The notes: generated by a model from the sequence alone, not told the origin. Counted from the first letter of the stretch, positions 51,926 through 62,020 are shown. The stretch is 64,000 bases of DNA from Aquimarina sp. Aq107 (GCF_943733665.1 NZ_OX030782.1:1384001-1448000), one strand, 5' to 3'. Made by a program: numbers and translations.

Positions 51926-53158
51926 ATGATAAAGCAATTTATATTGCTGGTTGGGATTTTTCTATTTCTCTTTCAGTATTCATATTCACAAGGATCTCCA
52001 GATTATACTGGTGGATTAAAAGTGAAGCTTAATGAAGATGGGTCTAAATATTTCAGAGTAATATCGTGGGCTCAGTTCTGGGCTCAATATAATGATGATG
52101 TCCCAGATGATGTAAGTAATACTAATTTTAGTATCAGACGTGCAAGGATACTTTTGTATTCGCAAATAAATAAAGACTTTCTTATTCTTACTCATTTTGG
52201 ACTTAATAGTTTAAATGCAGATAATCAAAGTCCGACAGGACTAGGCGAAAGTTCTCAATTATTCTTCCACGGTGTTTGGGTACAATACAGTCTAGGAGCA
52301 AATCATGCAATAGGAGGAGGGTTGCACTATTGGAATGGTATTTCTAGGTTAAATAATCAAAGTACTTTAAATATCATGACTTTGGATAATAATCGACAAT
52401 CTTGGGCAACGATTGGATTGTCTGATCAATTTGCTAGACATATTGGAATTTATGCAAAAGGATCTTTTGGTAATTTTTTATATCAAGTATCGGTTAATGA
52501 GTCTATAACTAACAATCTCCAAGAAGCAGTAGATCCAGTAGCCAATGGTTCAGCAGTTTATGCAGGGCGTAGATTGTTAGGTTCTAAAGATGCAGGTAAA
52601 AACTTTGCCGGATATTTTGAATATAATTTTATGGATAAAGAATCAAACTTCTTACCTTACAAGGTAGGAACATATCTTGGCGGTAAAAAAGTTTTTAATG
52701 TTGGTGCTGGATTCTTCTATCATCCAGATGGTAGTGTACTTGCTAATGATGATGGAACATTAGAAGGAGAAGATGTAGCTATACTAGCTATTGATGCCTT
52801 TTATGATGCACCTATAGGTAGTAATGGTTCGGCTATTACAGCATATGCTACTTATCAAAATAATGATTATGGAAAAGATTTTACTTTAGGACAAACGTAT
52901 GAAACAGGATCCATGTTATATGGTCATGTTGGATATGTAATTCCTAATACTGATAAGAAAATAAAGTTTCAACCTTATGCATTATTTAAAAATAGATCAA
53001 TAGATGCTATTGATGATAATGCTACAAGTTTTGGAATTGGAACAAATGCATATATCAGCGGGCATAATTCTAAGTTAACTTTAGAATATCAAAATACAAA
53101 GTATGGCGATAATAGTGCTCAAGGATTATTAACGTTGCAAGCAATGATTTATCTATAA
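51926..53158 (+). CDS. Outer-membrane porin of the phosphate-selective OprP/OprO type
   Basis: A 410-residue outer-membrane protein with a signal peptide (about 1-21, SYSQGS). The mature chain is a series of amphipathic strands with SNTNFSIRRARILLYSQIN (the OprO/P-like FxxRRAR block), GVWVQYSLGANHAIGGGLHY, and FAGYFEYNFMDKESNFLPY, and ends with a beta-strand (LLTLQAMIYL). Position upstream of the symporter suggests it admits acetate or other carboxylates across the outer membrane. Specificity for phosphate should not be assumed. Confidence 0.85.
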   Translation: MIKQFILLVGIFLFLFQYSYSQGSPDYTGGLKVKLNEDGSKYFRVISWAQFWAQYNDDVPDDVSNTNFSIRRARILLYSQINKDFLILTHFGLNSLNADNQSPTGLGESSQLFFHGVWVQYSLGANHAIGGGLHYWNGISRLNNQSTLNIMTLDNNRQSWATIGLSDQFARHIGIYAKGSFGNFLYQVSVNESITNNLQEAVDPVANGSAVYAGRRLLGSKDAGKNFAGYFEYNFMDKESNFLPYKVGTYLGGKKVFNVGAGFFYHPDGSVLANDDGTLEGEDVAILAIDAFYDAPIGSNGSAITAYATYQNNDYGKDFTLGQTYETGSMLYGHVGYVIPNTDKKIKFQPYALFKNRSIDAIDDNATSFGIGTNAYISGHNSKLTLEYQNTKYGDNSAQGLLTLQAMIYL

Positions 53159-53169
53159 AATCTAATATT

Positions 53170-53433
53170 ATGACAGAAAAAAGGAAAAAAGCAAAAGCGT
53201 ACTGGAAAGAAAATGTAAAATATCTTTTTATACTGCTTGCTATCTGGTTTTTAGTTTCTTACGGAGCGGGAATTTTGTTTAAAGATGCTTTAAATAATAT
53301 TCGCCTTGGAGGTTTTAGATTAGGTTTTTGGTTTGCTCAACAAGGTTCAATTTATGTGTTTGTCATCTTAATTTTCGTCTATGTTCGCTTAATGAATAAG
53401 CTAGATAAAAAATATGGATATGATACCGATTAA
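53170..53433 (+). CDS. DUF4212 small subunit of a sodium/carboxylate symporter
   Basis: An 87-residue inner-membrane protein with two spans (about 18-38 and 58-78). YWKENVKYLFILLAIWFLVSY and GGFRLGFWFAQQGSIYVFVI are the family signatures of DUF4212, which always pairs with a VC_2705-type SSS permease and is thought to be its small subunit. Here the permease gene is next, 124 bp downstream. It starts 11 bp after the porin gene. Confidence 0.93.
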   Translation: MTEKRKKAKAYWKENVKYLFILLAIWFLVSYGAGILFKDALNNIRLGGFRLGFWFAQQGSIYVFVILIFVYVRLMNKLDKKYGYDTD

Positions 53434-53557
53434 GATCTGTGTCATTGTTAGAAATCAAAAAGACATATTCAAAAGGGCTTTATTGCATATGACTAACCTT
53501 GGTGTTTAATAACCAGAGGTTAAATAAAATTAAAATAACAATTTAAGATATAAAATT

Positions 53558-55348
53558 ATGAATGTTCAATTATGGACTTATATTATCGTAGGAATTACGT
53601 TTGCATTATATATAGGTATTGCAATCTGGTCAAGAGCGGGATCTACCAAAGAATTTTATGTTGCTGGAGGTGGAGTTTCGCCATTAGCTAATGGTATGGC
53701 TACAGCTGCAGATTGGATGAGTGCAGCTTCTTTTATTTCCATGGCAGGAATTATTGCTTTTGCGGGATATGATGGTGCAGTTTATTTAATGGGATGGACT
53801 GGTGGTTATGTGTTGTTAGCATTATTATTGGCGCCATATCTCCGGAAATTCGGAAAATTTACAGTCCCAGATTTTATTGGTGATCGGTATTATTCTAAAA
53901 CAGCTAGATCAGTAGCAGTGTTCTGTGCATTGTTGGTTTCTTTTACTTATGTAGCTGGACAGATGAGAGGTGTGGGAATTGTGTTTTCTCGTTTTTTAGA
54001 AGTTGAGATTAATACAGGTGTAATTATTGGGATGATTATAGTTCTTTTTTACGCAGTATTAGGAGGTATGAAGGGGATTACATACACGCAAGTAGCACAA
54101 TATTGTGTTTTGATATTTGCTTTTATGGTTCCAGCAATTTTTATCTCTATTCAAATGACTGGGAATCCGATTCCTCAGTTAGGATTTGGAGGTACTGTAA
54201 CCGACAGCTCCGAAATGTATTTATTAGATAAGTTAGACGGACTTAGTACTGAACTTGGTTTTGCAGCTTATACTGATGGTTCTAAATCATTATTAGATGT
54301 TTTTGCAATTACATTAGCTTTAATGGTTGGTACCGCAGGTTTGCCGCACGTGATTGTTCGTTTCTTCACGGTAAAACGAGTTAAAGATGCTCGTAAATCG
54401 GCAGGATATGCACTTCTTTTGATTGCAATTTTATATACAACAGCACCGGCGGTTGCGGTTTTTGCAAAAACTAATTTGATAGAATCAGTTCAGAATAAGA
54501 AATATGAAGAACTGCCAGCATGGTTTAAAAACTGGGAAGATACTGGTTTATTAGGATGGGTAGATAAGAACAAAGATGGTCAAGTTCAATATTCGAGTGG
54601 TCACGCGGTGGAAGGAAATAAGAATAAACCTGTATTTGATGGGAAAAATCGCGGTGAAAAAGGTGAACGAGTAATTACAAATGTTAATGCGGCTACAAAA
54701 AACGAACTTTTTGTAGATCGAGATATTATGGTTTTAGCGAATCCTGAGATTGCAAACCTACCAAACTGGGTAATAGCATTAGTTGCTGCAGGAGGATTGG
54801 CAGCTGCTTTATCCACAGCAGCTGGTTTGTTACTTGTGATTTCTTCTTCAGTATCTCATGATTTGATAAAGAAAATGATTAAACCGGATATTTCTGAAAA
54901 AGGAGAGTTGATTGCTGCACGTCTTTCTGCAGTAGCAGCAGTATGTGTTGCTGGTTATTTTGGTATTAATCCACCTGGATTTGTAGCGGCAGTAGTAGCC
55001 TTGGCCTTCGGTTTGGCAGCCGCATCATTTTTTCCAGCAATTGTATTAGGTATATTTTATAAGAGAATGAATAAAGAAGGTGCAATAGCCGGAATGGTAG
55101 TTGGTATTTTATGTATGCTGTTGTATATGATAAAATATAAATTAGGTTGGTTTGATGAAACACTTCCTTCATCTAGTGAATGGTGGTTTGGTATTTCTCC
55201 AGAAGGTTTTGGTGCAGTAGCTATGGTTATTAATTTTATAGTTTCTATTGTAGTGTGTAAACTTACTGCGGCACCGCCTCAAGATGTTCAAGAAATTGTA
55301 GAAAATATTAGAATACCGAGCGGAGCAGGAGAAGCCGTAAATCATTAA
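53558..55348 (+). CDS. Sodium:solute symporter, VC_2705/acetate-permease type
   Basis: A 596-residue inner-membrane permease of the SSS family, with about 13 spans. Diagnostic parts are FYVAGGGVSPLANGMATAAD near residue 30 and GTAGLPHVIVRFFTVK near 260. Residues about 315-385 are a hydrophilic insertion (WVDKNKDGQVQY) that looks like an EF-hand-type calcium loop and is typical of the VC_2705 branch. It probably takes up acetate or related short-chain acids with sodium, given DUF4212 upstream, a sensor with an SSS domain downstream and acs. A clean terminator follows. Confidence 0.93.
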   Translation: MNVQLWTYIIVGITFALYIGIAIWSRAGSTKEFYVAGGGVSPLANGMATAADWMSAASFISMAGIIAFAGYDGAVYLMGWTGGYVLLALLLAPYLRKFGKFTVPDFIGDRYYSKTARSVAVFCALLVSFTYVAGQMRGVGIVFSRFLEVEINTGVIIGMIIVLFYAVLGGMKGITYTQVAQYCVLIFAFMVPAIFISIQMTGNPIPQLGFGGTVTDSSEMYLLDKLDGLSTELGFAAYTDGSKSLLDVFAITLALMVGTAGLPHVIVRFFTVKRVKDARKSAGYALLLIAILYTTAPAVAVFAKTNLIESVQNKKYEELPAWFKNWEDTGLLGWVDKNKDGQVQYSSGHAVEGNKNKPVFDGKNRGEKGERVITNVNAATKNELFVDRDIMVLANPEIANLPNWVIALVAAGGLAAALSTAAGLLLVISSSVSHDLIKKMIKPDISEKGELIAARLSAVAAVCVAGYFGINPPGFVAAVVALAFGLAAASFFPAIVLGIFYKRMNKEGAIAGMVVGILCMLLYMIKYKLGWFDETLPSSSEWWFGISPEGFGAVAMVINFIVSIVVCKLTAAPPQDVQEIVENIRIPSGAGEAVNH

Positions 55349-55362
55349 TAAAAGATATAGAG

Positions 55363-55395
55363 GCCTATGTGAGTTTTGTTAATCACATAGGCTTT
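55363..55395 (+). terminator. Rho-independent terminator after the symporter gene
   Basis: GCCTATGTGA-GTTTTGTTAA-TCACATAGGC is a perfect 10-bp stem with a 10-nt loop, followed by TTTAAAA. It separates the transporter genes from the regulatory genes. Confidence 0.85.
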
Positions 55396-55414
55396 AAAAG
55401 CATAATAATATTGC

Positions 55415-55609
55415 ATGAAAAAACGACATCAACAAAAATTGATCATACTATCATTAGTGTTGTTATTACTTTTTAATATCCCATTGGTTTTAATATTTAA
55501 CCATTCAGGAAGTGTATTGGGTTTTCCTATAATGTTTTTTTCTATTTTTTTGATTTGGGCTATTGGAGTTTTAATAGCTGCAATTATTTTAATGAAGTAT
55601 TATGAATAA
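55415..55609 (+). CDS. Small two-span membrane protein
   Basis: A 64-residue protein with a basic N-terminus (MKKRHQQKL) and two membrane spans at about 10-28 and 36-60. I do not recognise it. Its last 8 nt overlap the kinase start (stop TAA at 55607-55609, kinase ATG at 55602), so translation is coupled. It could be a helper subunit for the SSS-type sensor, as DUF4212 is for the permease; this analogy is inference. Confidence 0.7.
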   Translation: MKKRHQQKLIILSLVLLLLFNIPLVLIFNHSGSVLGFPIMFFSIFLIWAIGVLIAAIILMKYYE

Positions 55610-58301
55610 TTATATTTTAATATTCATAATTATAATATATCTGGCGCTTTTGTTTGGGATTGCTCTATGGGCAGAAAAAAAAGCAAAAAGTAGTTGGGTC
55701 AATAATGCATATGTATATACTTTATCTCTAGCAGTTTATTGCTCAGCTTGGACATATTATGGAAGTGTTGGAATTGCAGCGACTTCTGGTATAAGCTTTC
55801 TTACAACATATTTGGGGCCGGTAATTGCATTTCCGCTATGGATTATAGTATTAAAAAAGATAATAAGAATATCTAAAGAACAGAAGATATCAAGTATCGC
55901 TGATTTTGTTTCTTTACGTTATGGTAACAATCGATTTCTGGGAGCGTTGGTAACTATAATTTGTGTGATTAGTATTGTGCCATATATTTCATTGCAATTA
56001 AAAGCGGTTTCCGAAACATTTGCAATTATTTCTATTGACACAAGTCTTTCTTCAGCTTCAATTTTCCAAGACACTACGTTTTACGTAGCATTATTATTAG
56101 CTGTTTTTGCAGCGTTTTTTGGAACTCAACTTACTGATGCTACCAGAAGAAGACAAGGAATTGTGTTTTCTGTTGCGGTAGAATCAGTTTTAAAATTAGT
56201 TTTCTTTTTAACAATTGGTATTTACGTCACTTATTTTTTATTTGATGGTACGACTGATATTTATAATAAAATTTCCAAAGTTGAAAATTTTGAATCACTG
56301 ACTACACTTAATGGTTTAGAAGCTGGTATTAATTGGTATTTTATGATCGCATTGTCGTTTTTTGCTATTTTTCTATTACCGAGACAATTTCAGGTTTCGG
56401 TTATAGAAAACACATCAGAAAAGCACTTAAAGAAGGCAATTTGGTTATTTCCATTATATCTTTTGTTATTTAATTTATTTGTAATATTTGTTGCCTGGGG
56501 AGGAAAATTAAGTCTTAGCGAAAACCTTAATCCAGATTATTATACATTGTTGTTGCCATTACAAAATGATAATATATTTCTAGCTACTCTAGTCTTTTTA
56601 GGAGGGTTTTCTGCTGTAATTTCTATGGTAGTAGTTTCTACATTGGCGTTATCAGTGATGTTAAGTAATAATCTAATTATTCCTTACGGTTTTCTTGATA
56701 AGTTTAGTAGAAGTCACCCAGAACGAAATGCCTATTATATAAAAAACATTAGAAGGATTGCAATCTTTACATTGATTGTTGGAGCCTATTTGTTTTATAT
56801 TAATTTTAATGTACAATTATCTTTGTTTTCAATCGGACAAATTTCTTTTGTAGTTATATCACAATTAGCACCAGCATTTTTTATTGGATTGTTTTGGAAT
56901 AGAGGTTCTGCGATTGCCGCTAAAGCATCCATAATTACGGGAACATTGATAACAGTGTATACATTAATCTTACCATTCGTAATGGATATTATATTGGGTG
57001 ATACTGGTTTTATTCGCAATGGAGCTTTTGGGATAGAACTATTAAAACCCTATGAATTATTTGGGATAGATTTTATGACACCGGTTACTCACGCATTTTT
57101 CTGGAGTTTGTTTTTTAATACGTTGGTATATCTATCGGTTTCTCTTTCTAGAAAAGGGAATTACAGAGAACGTAATTATGCCGAAATGTTTGTGAATAAT
57201 AGTTATAATTCTCTTCAGGAGAGTGCATATGTATGGAAAGGAGAAGCCTATGTTTCAGATATTAGAAACCTATTAACTAAATTTCTTGGTGCTACCAGAA
57301 CCGAAAGAGCTTTGAAATTATTTTATAAAAAATATGGTTTATCTATTAATGAAGAAAAAGCAGATGCTCGATTAATTAATTTTTCAGAAAAACTTTTAAC
57401 CGGAAGCATTGGAGGAGCTTCTTCACGAATCTTAATTGCTAGTGTTGTAAAAGAACAACCTGTTACGTTGGTAGAAGTTTTAAAAATTTTAGAAGAAAGT
57501 AAAAAAACAATTTCAACAAATAAATTTTTAAAACAAAGATCAAATGAACTTATTGAACTAACAGAAGAGTTAAAACAAGCGAATGAAGAATTGAAACTTC
57601 AGGATAAAATAAAGGATGAATTTTTAGACACAGTAGCACATGAACTTAAAACTCCTATTACATCTATAAGAGCGGCAGCAGAAGTTTTATTAGATGATGA
57701 AGATGATATGCCAAGTGAATTGAAAACACAATTCTTAAGTACTGTTCTAATGGATGCAAAAAGACTTTCTCGATTAATACATAATATACTTGATTTAGAG
57801 AAATTGTCTTCTGGTAGAGAAATTTTTGATAAAAAGAATAATAATTTGGTTGATACTTTAAAACAAATAATTATTGGAGTATCAACAATTACAAAACAAA
57901 AGGAAATTAAAATTATTACCTCTGACTTACCTGATAAAATTCTTGTTTTTTATGATGAGGATAGAATGCAACAAGTCTTTACTAATGTTTTGTCTAATGC
58001 GATTAAATTTGTAGAGAATAAAAATGGATTGATAACAATTACACTTTCAGAAGTTGATAGTCTTGTTAGAATAATAATACAAGATAATGGGAAAGGCATT
58101 TCCGAGGAAGATAGAAAATACATTTTTGATAAGTTTTACCAGTCAAATAATCAAAATATTAAGAAACCTGTTGGTAGCGGATTAGGATTGGCTATCTGTA
58201 AACAAATTATGGAAGGACATTCTGGTAAAATATGGATTGATGATTCTTTTAGTAAAGGAGCCAGGTTTATTATTGATTTGCCCAAAAATGTAATAAGCTA
58301 A
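55602..58301 (+). CDS. Histidine kinase with an SSS transporter sensor domain (CrbS-like)
   Basis: An 899-residue inner-membrane sensor. Residues 1 to about 520 have about 13 spans of an SSS transporter (YVYTLSLAVYCSAWTYYGSV, SSIADFVSLRYGNNRFLGAL, FLLPRQFQVSVIEN). A coiled linker leads to the HisKA domain with His680 in VAHELKTPITSIRAAAE, then the ATPase with NVLSNAIKFVENK, DNGKGISEED and GSGLGLAICKQIMEGH. No PAS domain is clear. The same layout is found in CrbS and CbrA kinases, which regulate acetate or amino-acid use. The response regulator follows 60 bp downstream, and acs after that. Confidence 0.93.
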   Translation: MNNYILIFIIIIYLALLFGIALWAEKKAKSSWVNNAYVYTLSLAVYCSAWTYYGSVGIAATSGISFLTTYLGPVIAFPLWIIVLKKIIRISKEQKISSIADFVSLRYGNNRFLGALVTIICVISIVPYISLQLKAVSETFAIISIDTSLSSASIFQDTTFYVALLLAVFAAFFGTQLTDATRRRQGIVFSVAVESVLKLVFFLTIGIYVTYFLFDGTTDIYNKISKVENFESLTTLNGLEAGINWYFMIALSFFAIFLLPRQFQVSVIENTSEKHLKKAIWLFPLYLLLFNLFVIFVAWGGKLSLSENLNPDYYTLLLPLQNDNIFLATLVFLGGFSAVISMVVVSTLALSVMLSNNLIIPYGFLDKFSRSHPERNAYYIKNIRRIAIFTLIVGAYLFYINFNVQLSLFSIGQISFVVISQLAPAFFIGLFWNRGSAIAAKASIITGTLITVYTLILPFVMDIILGDTGFIRNGAFGIELLKPYELFGIDFMTPVTHAFFWSLFFNTLVYLSVSLSRKGNYRERNYAEMFVNNSYNSLQESAYVWKGEAYVSDIRNLLTKFLGATRTERALKLFYKKYGLSINEEKADARLINFSEKLLTGSIGGASSRILIASVVKEQPVTLVEVLKILEESKKTISTNKFLKQRSNELIELTEELKQANEELKLQDKIKDEFLDTVAHELKTPITSIRAAAEVLLDDEDDMPSELKTQFLSTVLMDAKRLSRLIHNILDLEKLSSGREIFDKKNNNLVDTLKQIIIGVSTITKQKEIKIITSDLPDKILVFYDEDRMQQVFTNVLSNAIKFVENKNGLITITLSEVDSLVRIIIQDNGKGISEEDRKYIFDKFYQSNNQNIKKPVGSGLGLAICKQIMEGHSGKIWIDDSFSKGARFIIDLPKNVIS

Positions 58302-58361
58302 TTTTTAGAAATGAAATAAAAAGAAATTTTATCTTACGAAAGAATAGAAAACCTACGACAA

Positions 58362-58727
58362 ATGCAGAAAAAAATATTAATAGTAGATGATGAGCCTAAT
58401 ATAGTAATGTCTCTAGAATATACTTTTAAAAAACAAAATTATGAAGTTTTTATAGCTAGAGATGGAAGTGAAGCTATTCAGATTTTAGAAACACAGATAC
58501 CTGACGTAGTATTATTGGATATAATGATGCCCAATGTGGATGGATATCAAACAATTGAATATATAAGAAAGAATCCAAAAACAGAAAATATTAAAGTAGT
58601 CTTCTTAAGTGCTAAAAACAAAACTGCTGATATAGAAAAAGGGTTAGAAATGGGGGCTGACAAATATTTATTAAAACCATTTTCGGTTAAAAAAGTAGTG
58701 GCGGAAATAAAAACCTTGATTGAATAG
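58362..58727 (+). CDS. Stand-alone response-regulator receiver
   Basis: A 121-residue cytoplasmic protein that consists of a receiver domain only. The acidic pocket is D9-D10-E11 (ILIVDDEPN), the phosphorylated Asp is D53 in VVLLDIMMPNVDG, the switch residue is S83 in FLSAK and the conserved Lys is K105 in LLKPFS. No DNA-binding or enzyme domain follows; the chain ends with the last helix. CrbR of gammaproteobacteria has a LuxR-type HTH at this place, so here the output must go to another protein. Confidence 0.95.
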   Translation: MQKKILIVDDEPNIVMSLEYTFKKQNYEVFIARDGSEAIQILETQIPDVVLLDIMMPNVDGYQTIEYIRKNPKTENIKVVFLSAKNKTADIEKGLEMGADKYLLKPFSVKKVVAEIKTLIE

Positions 58728-58865
58728 AAAAACAGAGTATTAAACTATCAAAACATATTAGTAAAGGCTTTTTAGTTACAATAGAGTGTTGTTTGTCTAA
58801 ATAATAATGAAAGGTAAAATAATTATTAAGAAATTGAATATTAAAAAAATATAAAACCAACTATA

Positions 58866-60773
58866 ATGAGTAATTATCACATAAAACATCTTGAAGAATA
58901 TTTTCAGGTATATAGAAAATCTGTTAGGAATCCAGAACTTTTTTGGAGTGAGATAGCAGAAGAACATTTTTTATGGAGAAAAAAGTGGGATAAGGTACTG
59001 GAATGGGATTTTGCTAAACCTGAAGTAAAGTGGTTCCAAGGTGCAAAATTGAACATTACAGAAAACTGTATAGATAGGCATTTGTATGTTCGAGGAGATA
59101 AAACGGCCATTTTATTCGAGCCTAATAACCCTAAAGATCCGGCAGAACATATTACATATAATCAGTTACACGAACGTGTGTGTAAATTTGCGAATGTTCT
59201 TAAAAGTAAGGGGATTCAAAAAGGAGATAGAGTTTGTATTTATCTTCCAATGATCCCAGAATTAGCAATTTCAGTTTTAGCTTGTGCAAGAATAGGTGCT
59301 ATTCATTCGGTAGTATTTGCGGGGTTTTCTGCCACAGCATTGTCAACTAGGATTAATGACTGCGATGCTAAAATGGTTATTACCTCAGATGGTTCCTATA
59401 GAGGAGCAAAAACAATTGATCTAAAAAGTATTGTAGATGATGCATTAGAAGATTGTCCTGGGATTAAATCAGTTCTGGTGGTAAAAAGAATAGAGTCTGA
59501 TATACAGATGAAGCCTGATCGGGATGAATGGTTACAGCCTTTACTAGATAGTGCAGATACCGAATGTATTCCTGAGGTCATGGATGCAGAGGATCCTCTA
59601 TTTATATTATATACCTCTGGTTCTACAGGAAAACCCAAAGGTATGATGCATACTACTGCGGGTTATATGGTCTATACTGCATATAGTTTTAAAAATGTTT
59701 TTCAGTACAAGGAAGATGATATTTATTGGTGTACAGCTGATATAGGATGGATTACAGGGCATTCATATATTGTATATGGTCCATTAGCAAATGGAGCGAC
59801 AACAGTAATGTTTGAAGGAGTACCATCCTATCCTGATTTTGGAAGATTTTGGGATATAGTTCAAAAGCATAAGATTACTCAATTTTATACTGCCCCAACG
59901 GCTATAAGGGCTTTGGCGAAGGAAAATTTAGATTATGTTACTGAGTATGATTTATCAAGTCTAAAGGTGTTAGGTACGGTTGGAGAACCAATAAATGAAG
60001 AAGCTTGGCATTGGTATAATGATCATGTAGGTGAAAAGAAATGTCCAATAGTAGATACTTGGTGGCAAACTGAAACAGGAGGAATCTTAATTTCACCTAT
60101 TCCGTTTGCAACACCAACAAAGCCAACATATGCAACGCTTCCAATGCCTGGTGTGCAACCAGTACTTATGGATGAAAATGGAAATGAAATTGAAGGAAAT
60201 CAGGTAGAAGGAAGATTGTGTGTTAAGTTTCCTTGGCCTTCCATGGCAAGAACTATTTGGGGTAACCATAAGAGATATAAGGATACTTATTTTTCTGCAT
60301 TTAATAATAAATATTTTACGGGAGATGGAGCTTTCAGAGATGAGGTTGGGTATTATAGGATAACCGGTAGAGTAGATGATGTGATTATTGTATCCGGTCA
60401 TAATTTGGGAACTGCACCAATAGAAGATGCAATTAATGAACATCCTGCGGTAGCAGAATCGGCCATTGTCGGCTTTCCACACGATATTAAAGGAAATGCT
60501 TTGTACGGTTTTGTAATTCTTAAAGAAGTTGGAGAATCTAGAGATCGTGATAATTTGAGCAAAGAGGTGAATCAACAAATCACTGAACGTATAGGGCCGA
60601 TTGCTAAATTAGATAAAATTCAATTCGTATCCGGATTACCTAAAACCAGAAGTGGGAAGATTATGAGGCGTATTTTGAGAAAAATAGCTTCTAAGGACAC
60701 ATCAAATCTTGGAGATACTAGTACATTATTAAATCCAGAAGTGGTTCAAGAGATAATGGATAATGTATTGTAG
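58866..60773 (+). CDS. acs: Acetyl-CoA synthetase (AMP-forming)
   Basis: Acs activates acetate to acetyl-CoA through acetyl-AMP in the cytoplasm. The 635-residue protein has the start domain NPELFWSEIAEEHFLW, the nucleotide loop YTSGSTGKPKGMMHTT, WWQTETGG, YFTGDGAFRDEVGYYRI and the C-terminal catalytic loop PKTRSGKIMRR with Lys598, the residue that is acetylated for control in other species. Length is typical. It follows the receiver gene by 138 bp without a visible terminator, so it may be in that transcript, and is followed by a strong terminator. Confidence 0.97.
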   Translation: MSNYHIKHLEEYFQVYRKSVRNPELFWSEIAEEHFLWRKKWDKVLEWDFAKPEVKWFQGAKLNITENCIDRHLYVRGDKTAILFEPNNPKDPAEHITYNQLHERVCKFANVLKSKGIQKGDRVCIYLPMIPELAISVLACARIGAIHSVVFAGFSATALSTRINDCDAKMVITSDGSYRGAKTIDLKSIVDDALEDCPGIKSVLVVKRIESDIQMKPDRDEWLQPLLDSADTECIPEVMDAEDPLFILYTSGSTGKPKGMMHTTAGYMVYTAYSFKNVFQYKEDDIYWCTADIGWITGHSYIVYGPLANGATTVMFEGVPSYPDFGRFWDIVQKHKITQFYTAPTAIRALAKENLDYVTEYDLSSLKVLGTVGEPINEEAWHWYNDHVGEKKCPIVDTWWQTETGGILISPIPFATPTKPTYATLPMPGVQPVLMDENGNEIEGNQVEGRLCVKFPWPSMARTIWGNHKRYKDTYFSAFNNKYFTGDGAFRDEVGYYRITGRVDDVIIVSGHNLGTAPIEDAINEHPAVAESAIVGFPHDIKGNALYGFVILKEVGESRDRDNLSKEVNQQITERIGPIAKLDKIQFVSGLPKTRSGKIMRRILRKIASKDTSNLGDTSTLLNPEVVQEIMDNVL

Positions 60774-60790
60774 TATTTTCGGTGTTAATT

Positions 60791-60818
60791 AAAAAGCCTC
60801 GCATTTGCGAGGCTTTTT
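60791..60818 (+). terminator. Rho-independent terminator of acs
   Basis: AAAAAGCCTCGC-ATTT-GCGAGGCTTTTT is a perfect 12-bp stem with a 4-nt loop and T-runs on both sides, between convergent genes. It can act in both directions. Confidence 0.95.
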
Positions 60819-60824
60819 AATTTG

Positions 60825-61949
60825 TTATTTTTTTGATTTAGCTCTTGTTCTAGGCTTAGGTTTTTCAAAATAACTAAAAGTTTCTCCCGATTTTATAGAA
60901 AGCAAACTTTCGTAAATAAGGCGTATAACATTTTCTACATCATCTCTATGAACCATTTCCACAGTAGTGTGCATATAGCGAAGAGGTAAAGAGATTAATG
61001 CCGATGCAACACCGCCATTACTATATGCAAATGCATCAGTGTCCGTTCCTGTCGATCTACTCGATGCCATGCGCTGAAAAGGTATTTTCTTTTTTTCTGC
61101 AGTATCAATCAACAATTCTCTAAGTCTATTTTGTACAGCAGGAGCATAAGAAATTACAGGGCCATCACCAATTTTGGTTTCACCTTCAGTTTTTCTTTCT
61201 ATCATAGGAGTGGTTGTATCATGACAAACATCCGTTACAATAGCTACATCGGGTTGTATCGTATGTGTGATCATTTCGGCACCTCTAAGACCAATTTCTT
61301 CTTGTACAGAATTAGTAATATAAAGACCAAAATCAAGTTTATCCTTGTTTTCTTTTAGTAAACGAGCAACTTCGGCGATCATAAAACCACCCATTCTGTT
61401 ATCCAAAGCACGACAAACAAACTTATCATTATTAAGAATAAAAAACTCGTCAGGATATGTTATTACACAACCAACATGAACTCCAAGAGCTAATACTTCT
61501 TCTTTGGTATTGCATCCTACATCAATACATATGTTACTTAATTTAGGAGCTTCTTCTTTAGCTTTATTTCTTGTGTGGATTGCTGGCCAACCAAATACGC
61601 CTTGTATAATTCCTTTTTTTGTATGAATGTTTACGCGTTTTGATGTTGCTATTTGGTGATCACTACCACCATTTCTAATAACATAAATTAAACCATTGTC
61701 TGTAATATAGTTTACATACCATGAAATTTCATCAGCGTGCCCTTCAATTACTACTTTGTATTTAGCTTTAGGATTAATGACAGCAACAGCAGTTCCATAT
61801 GTATCAGTAATAAAATCATCTACATAAGGTTTTAAATAATCCATCCAGATTTTTTGCCCTTCCCATTCATAACCTGTAGGCGCCGCATTGTTCAAATACT
61901 TCTCCAGAAAAGTCAAAGACTTTTTATTTAGTATACTTTTTTTAGCCAT
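60825..61949 (-). CDS. M42 family metallo-aminopeptidase
   Basis: A 374-residue cytoplasmic enzyme of the M42 family (tetrahedral aminopeptidase type, often misnamed glucanase). The metal and catalytic motifs are VIEGHADEISWYV, RALDNRMGGFMIAE, TNSVQEEIGLRGAEM, VTDVCHDTT and RYMHTTVEMVHRDDVEN, in that order. It probably trims peptides released by proteases. The basic tail PKPRTRAKSKK is a lineage feature. It is divergent from the DUF4294 gene by 107 bp. Confidence 0.94.
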   Translation of the reverse strand: MAKKSILNKKSLTFLEKYLNNAAPTGYEWEGQKIWMDYLKPYVDDFITDTYGTAVAVINPKAKYKVVIEGHADEISWYVNYITDNGLIYVIRNGGSDHQIATSKRVNIHTKKGIIQGVFGWPAIHTRNKAKEEAPKLSNICIDVGCNTKEEVLALGVHVGCVITYPDEFFILNNDKFVCRALDNRMGGFMIAEVARLLKENKDKLDFGLYITNSVQEEIGLRGAEMITHTIQPDVAIVTDVCHDTTTPMIERKTEGETKIGDGPVISYAPAVQNRLRELLIDTAEKKKIPFQRMASSRSTGTDTDAFAYSNGGVASALISLPLRYMHTTVEMVHRDDVENVIRLIYESLLSIKSGETFSYFEKPKPRTRAKSKK

Positions 61950-62020
61950 TTATATAAATTTGTTTTGTACGAAGTTAATAATATTCACAAAGATTTTACA
62001 GTTTACAAACTGTTTATTGT

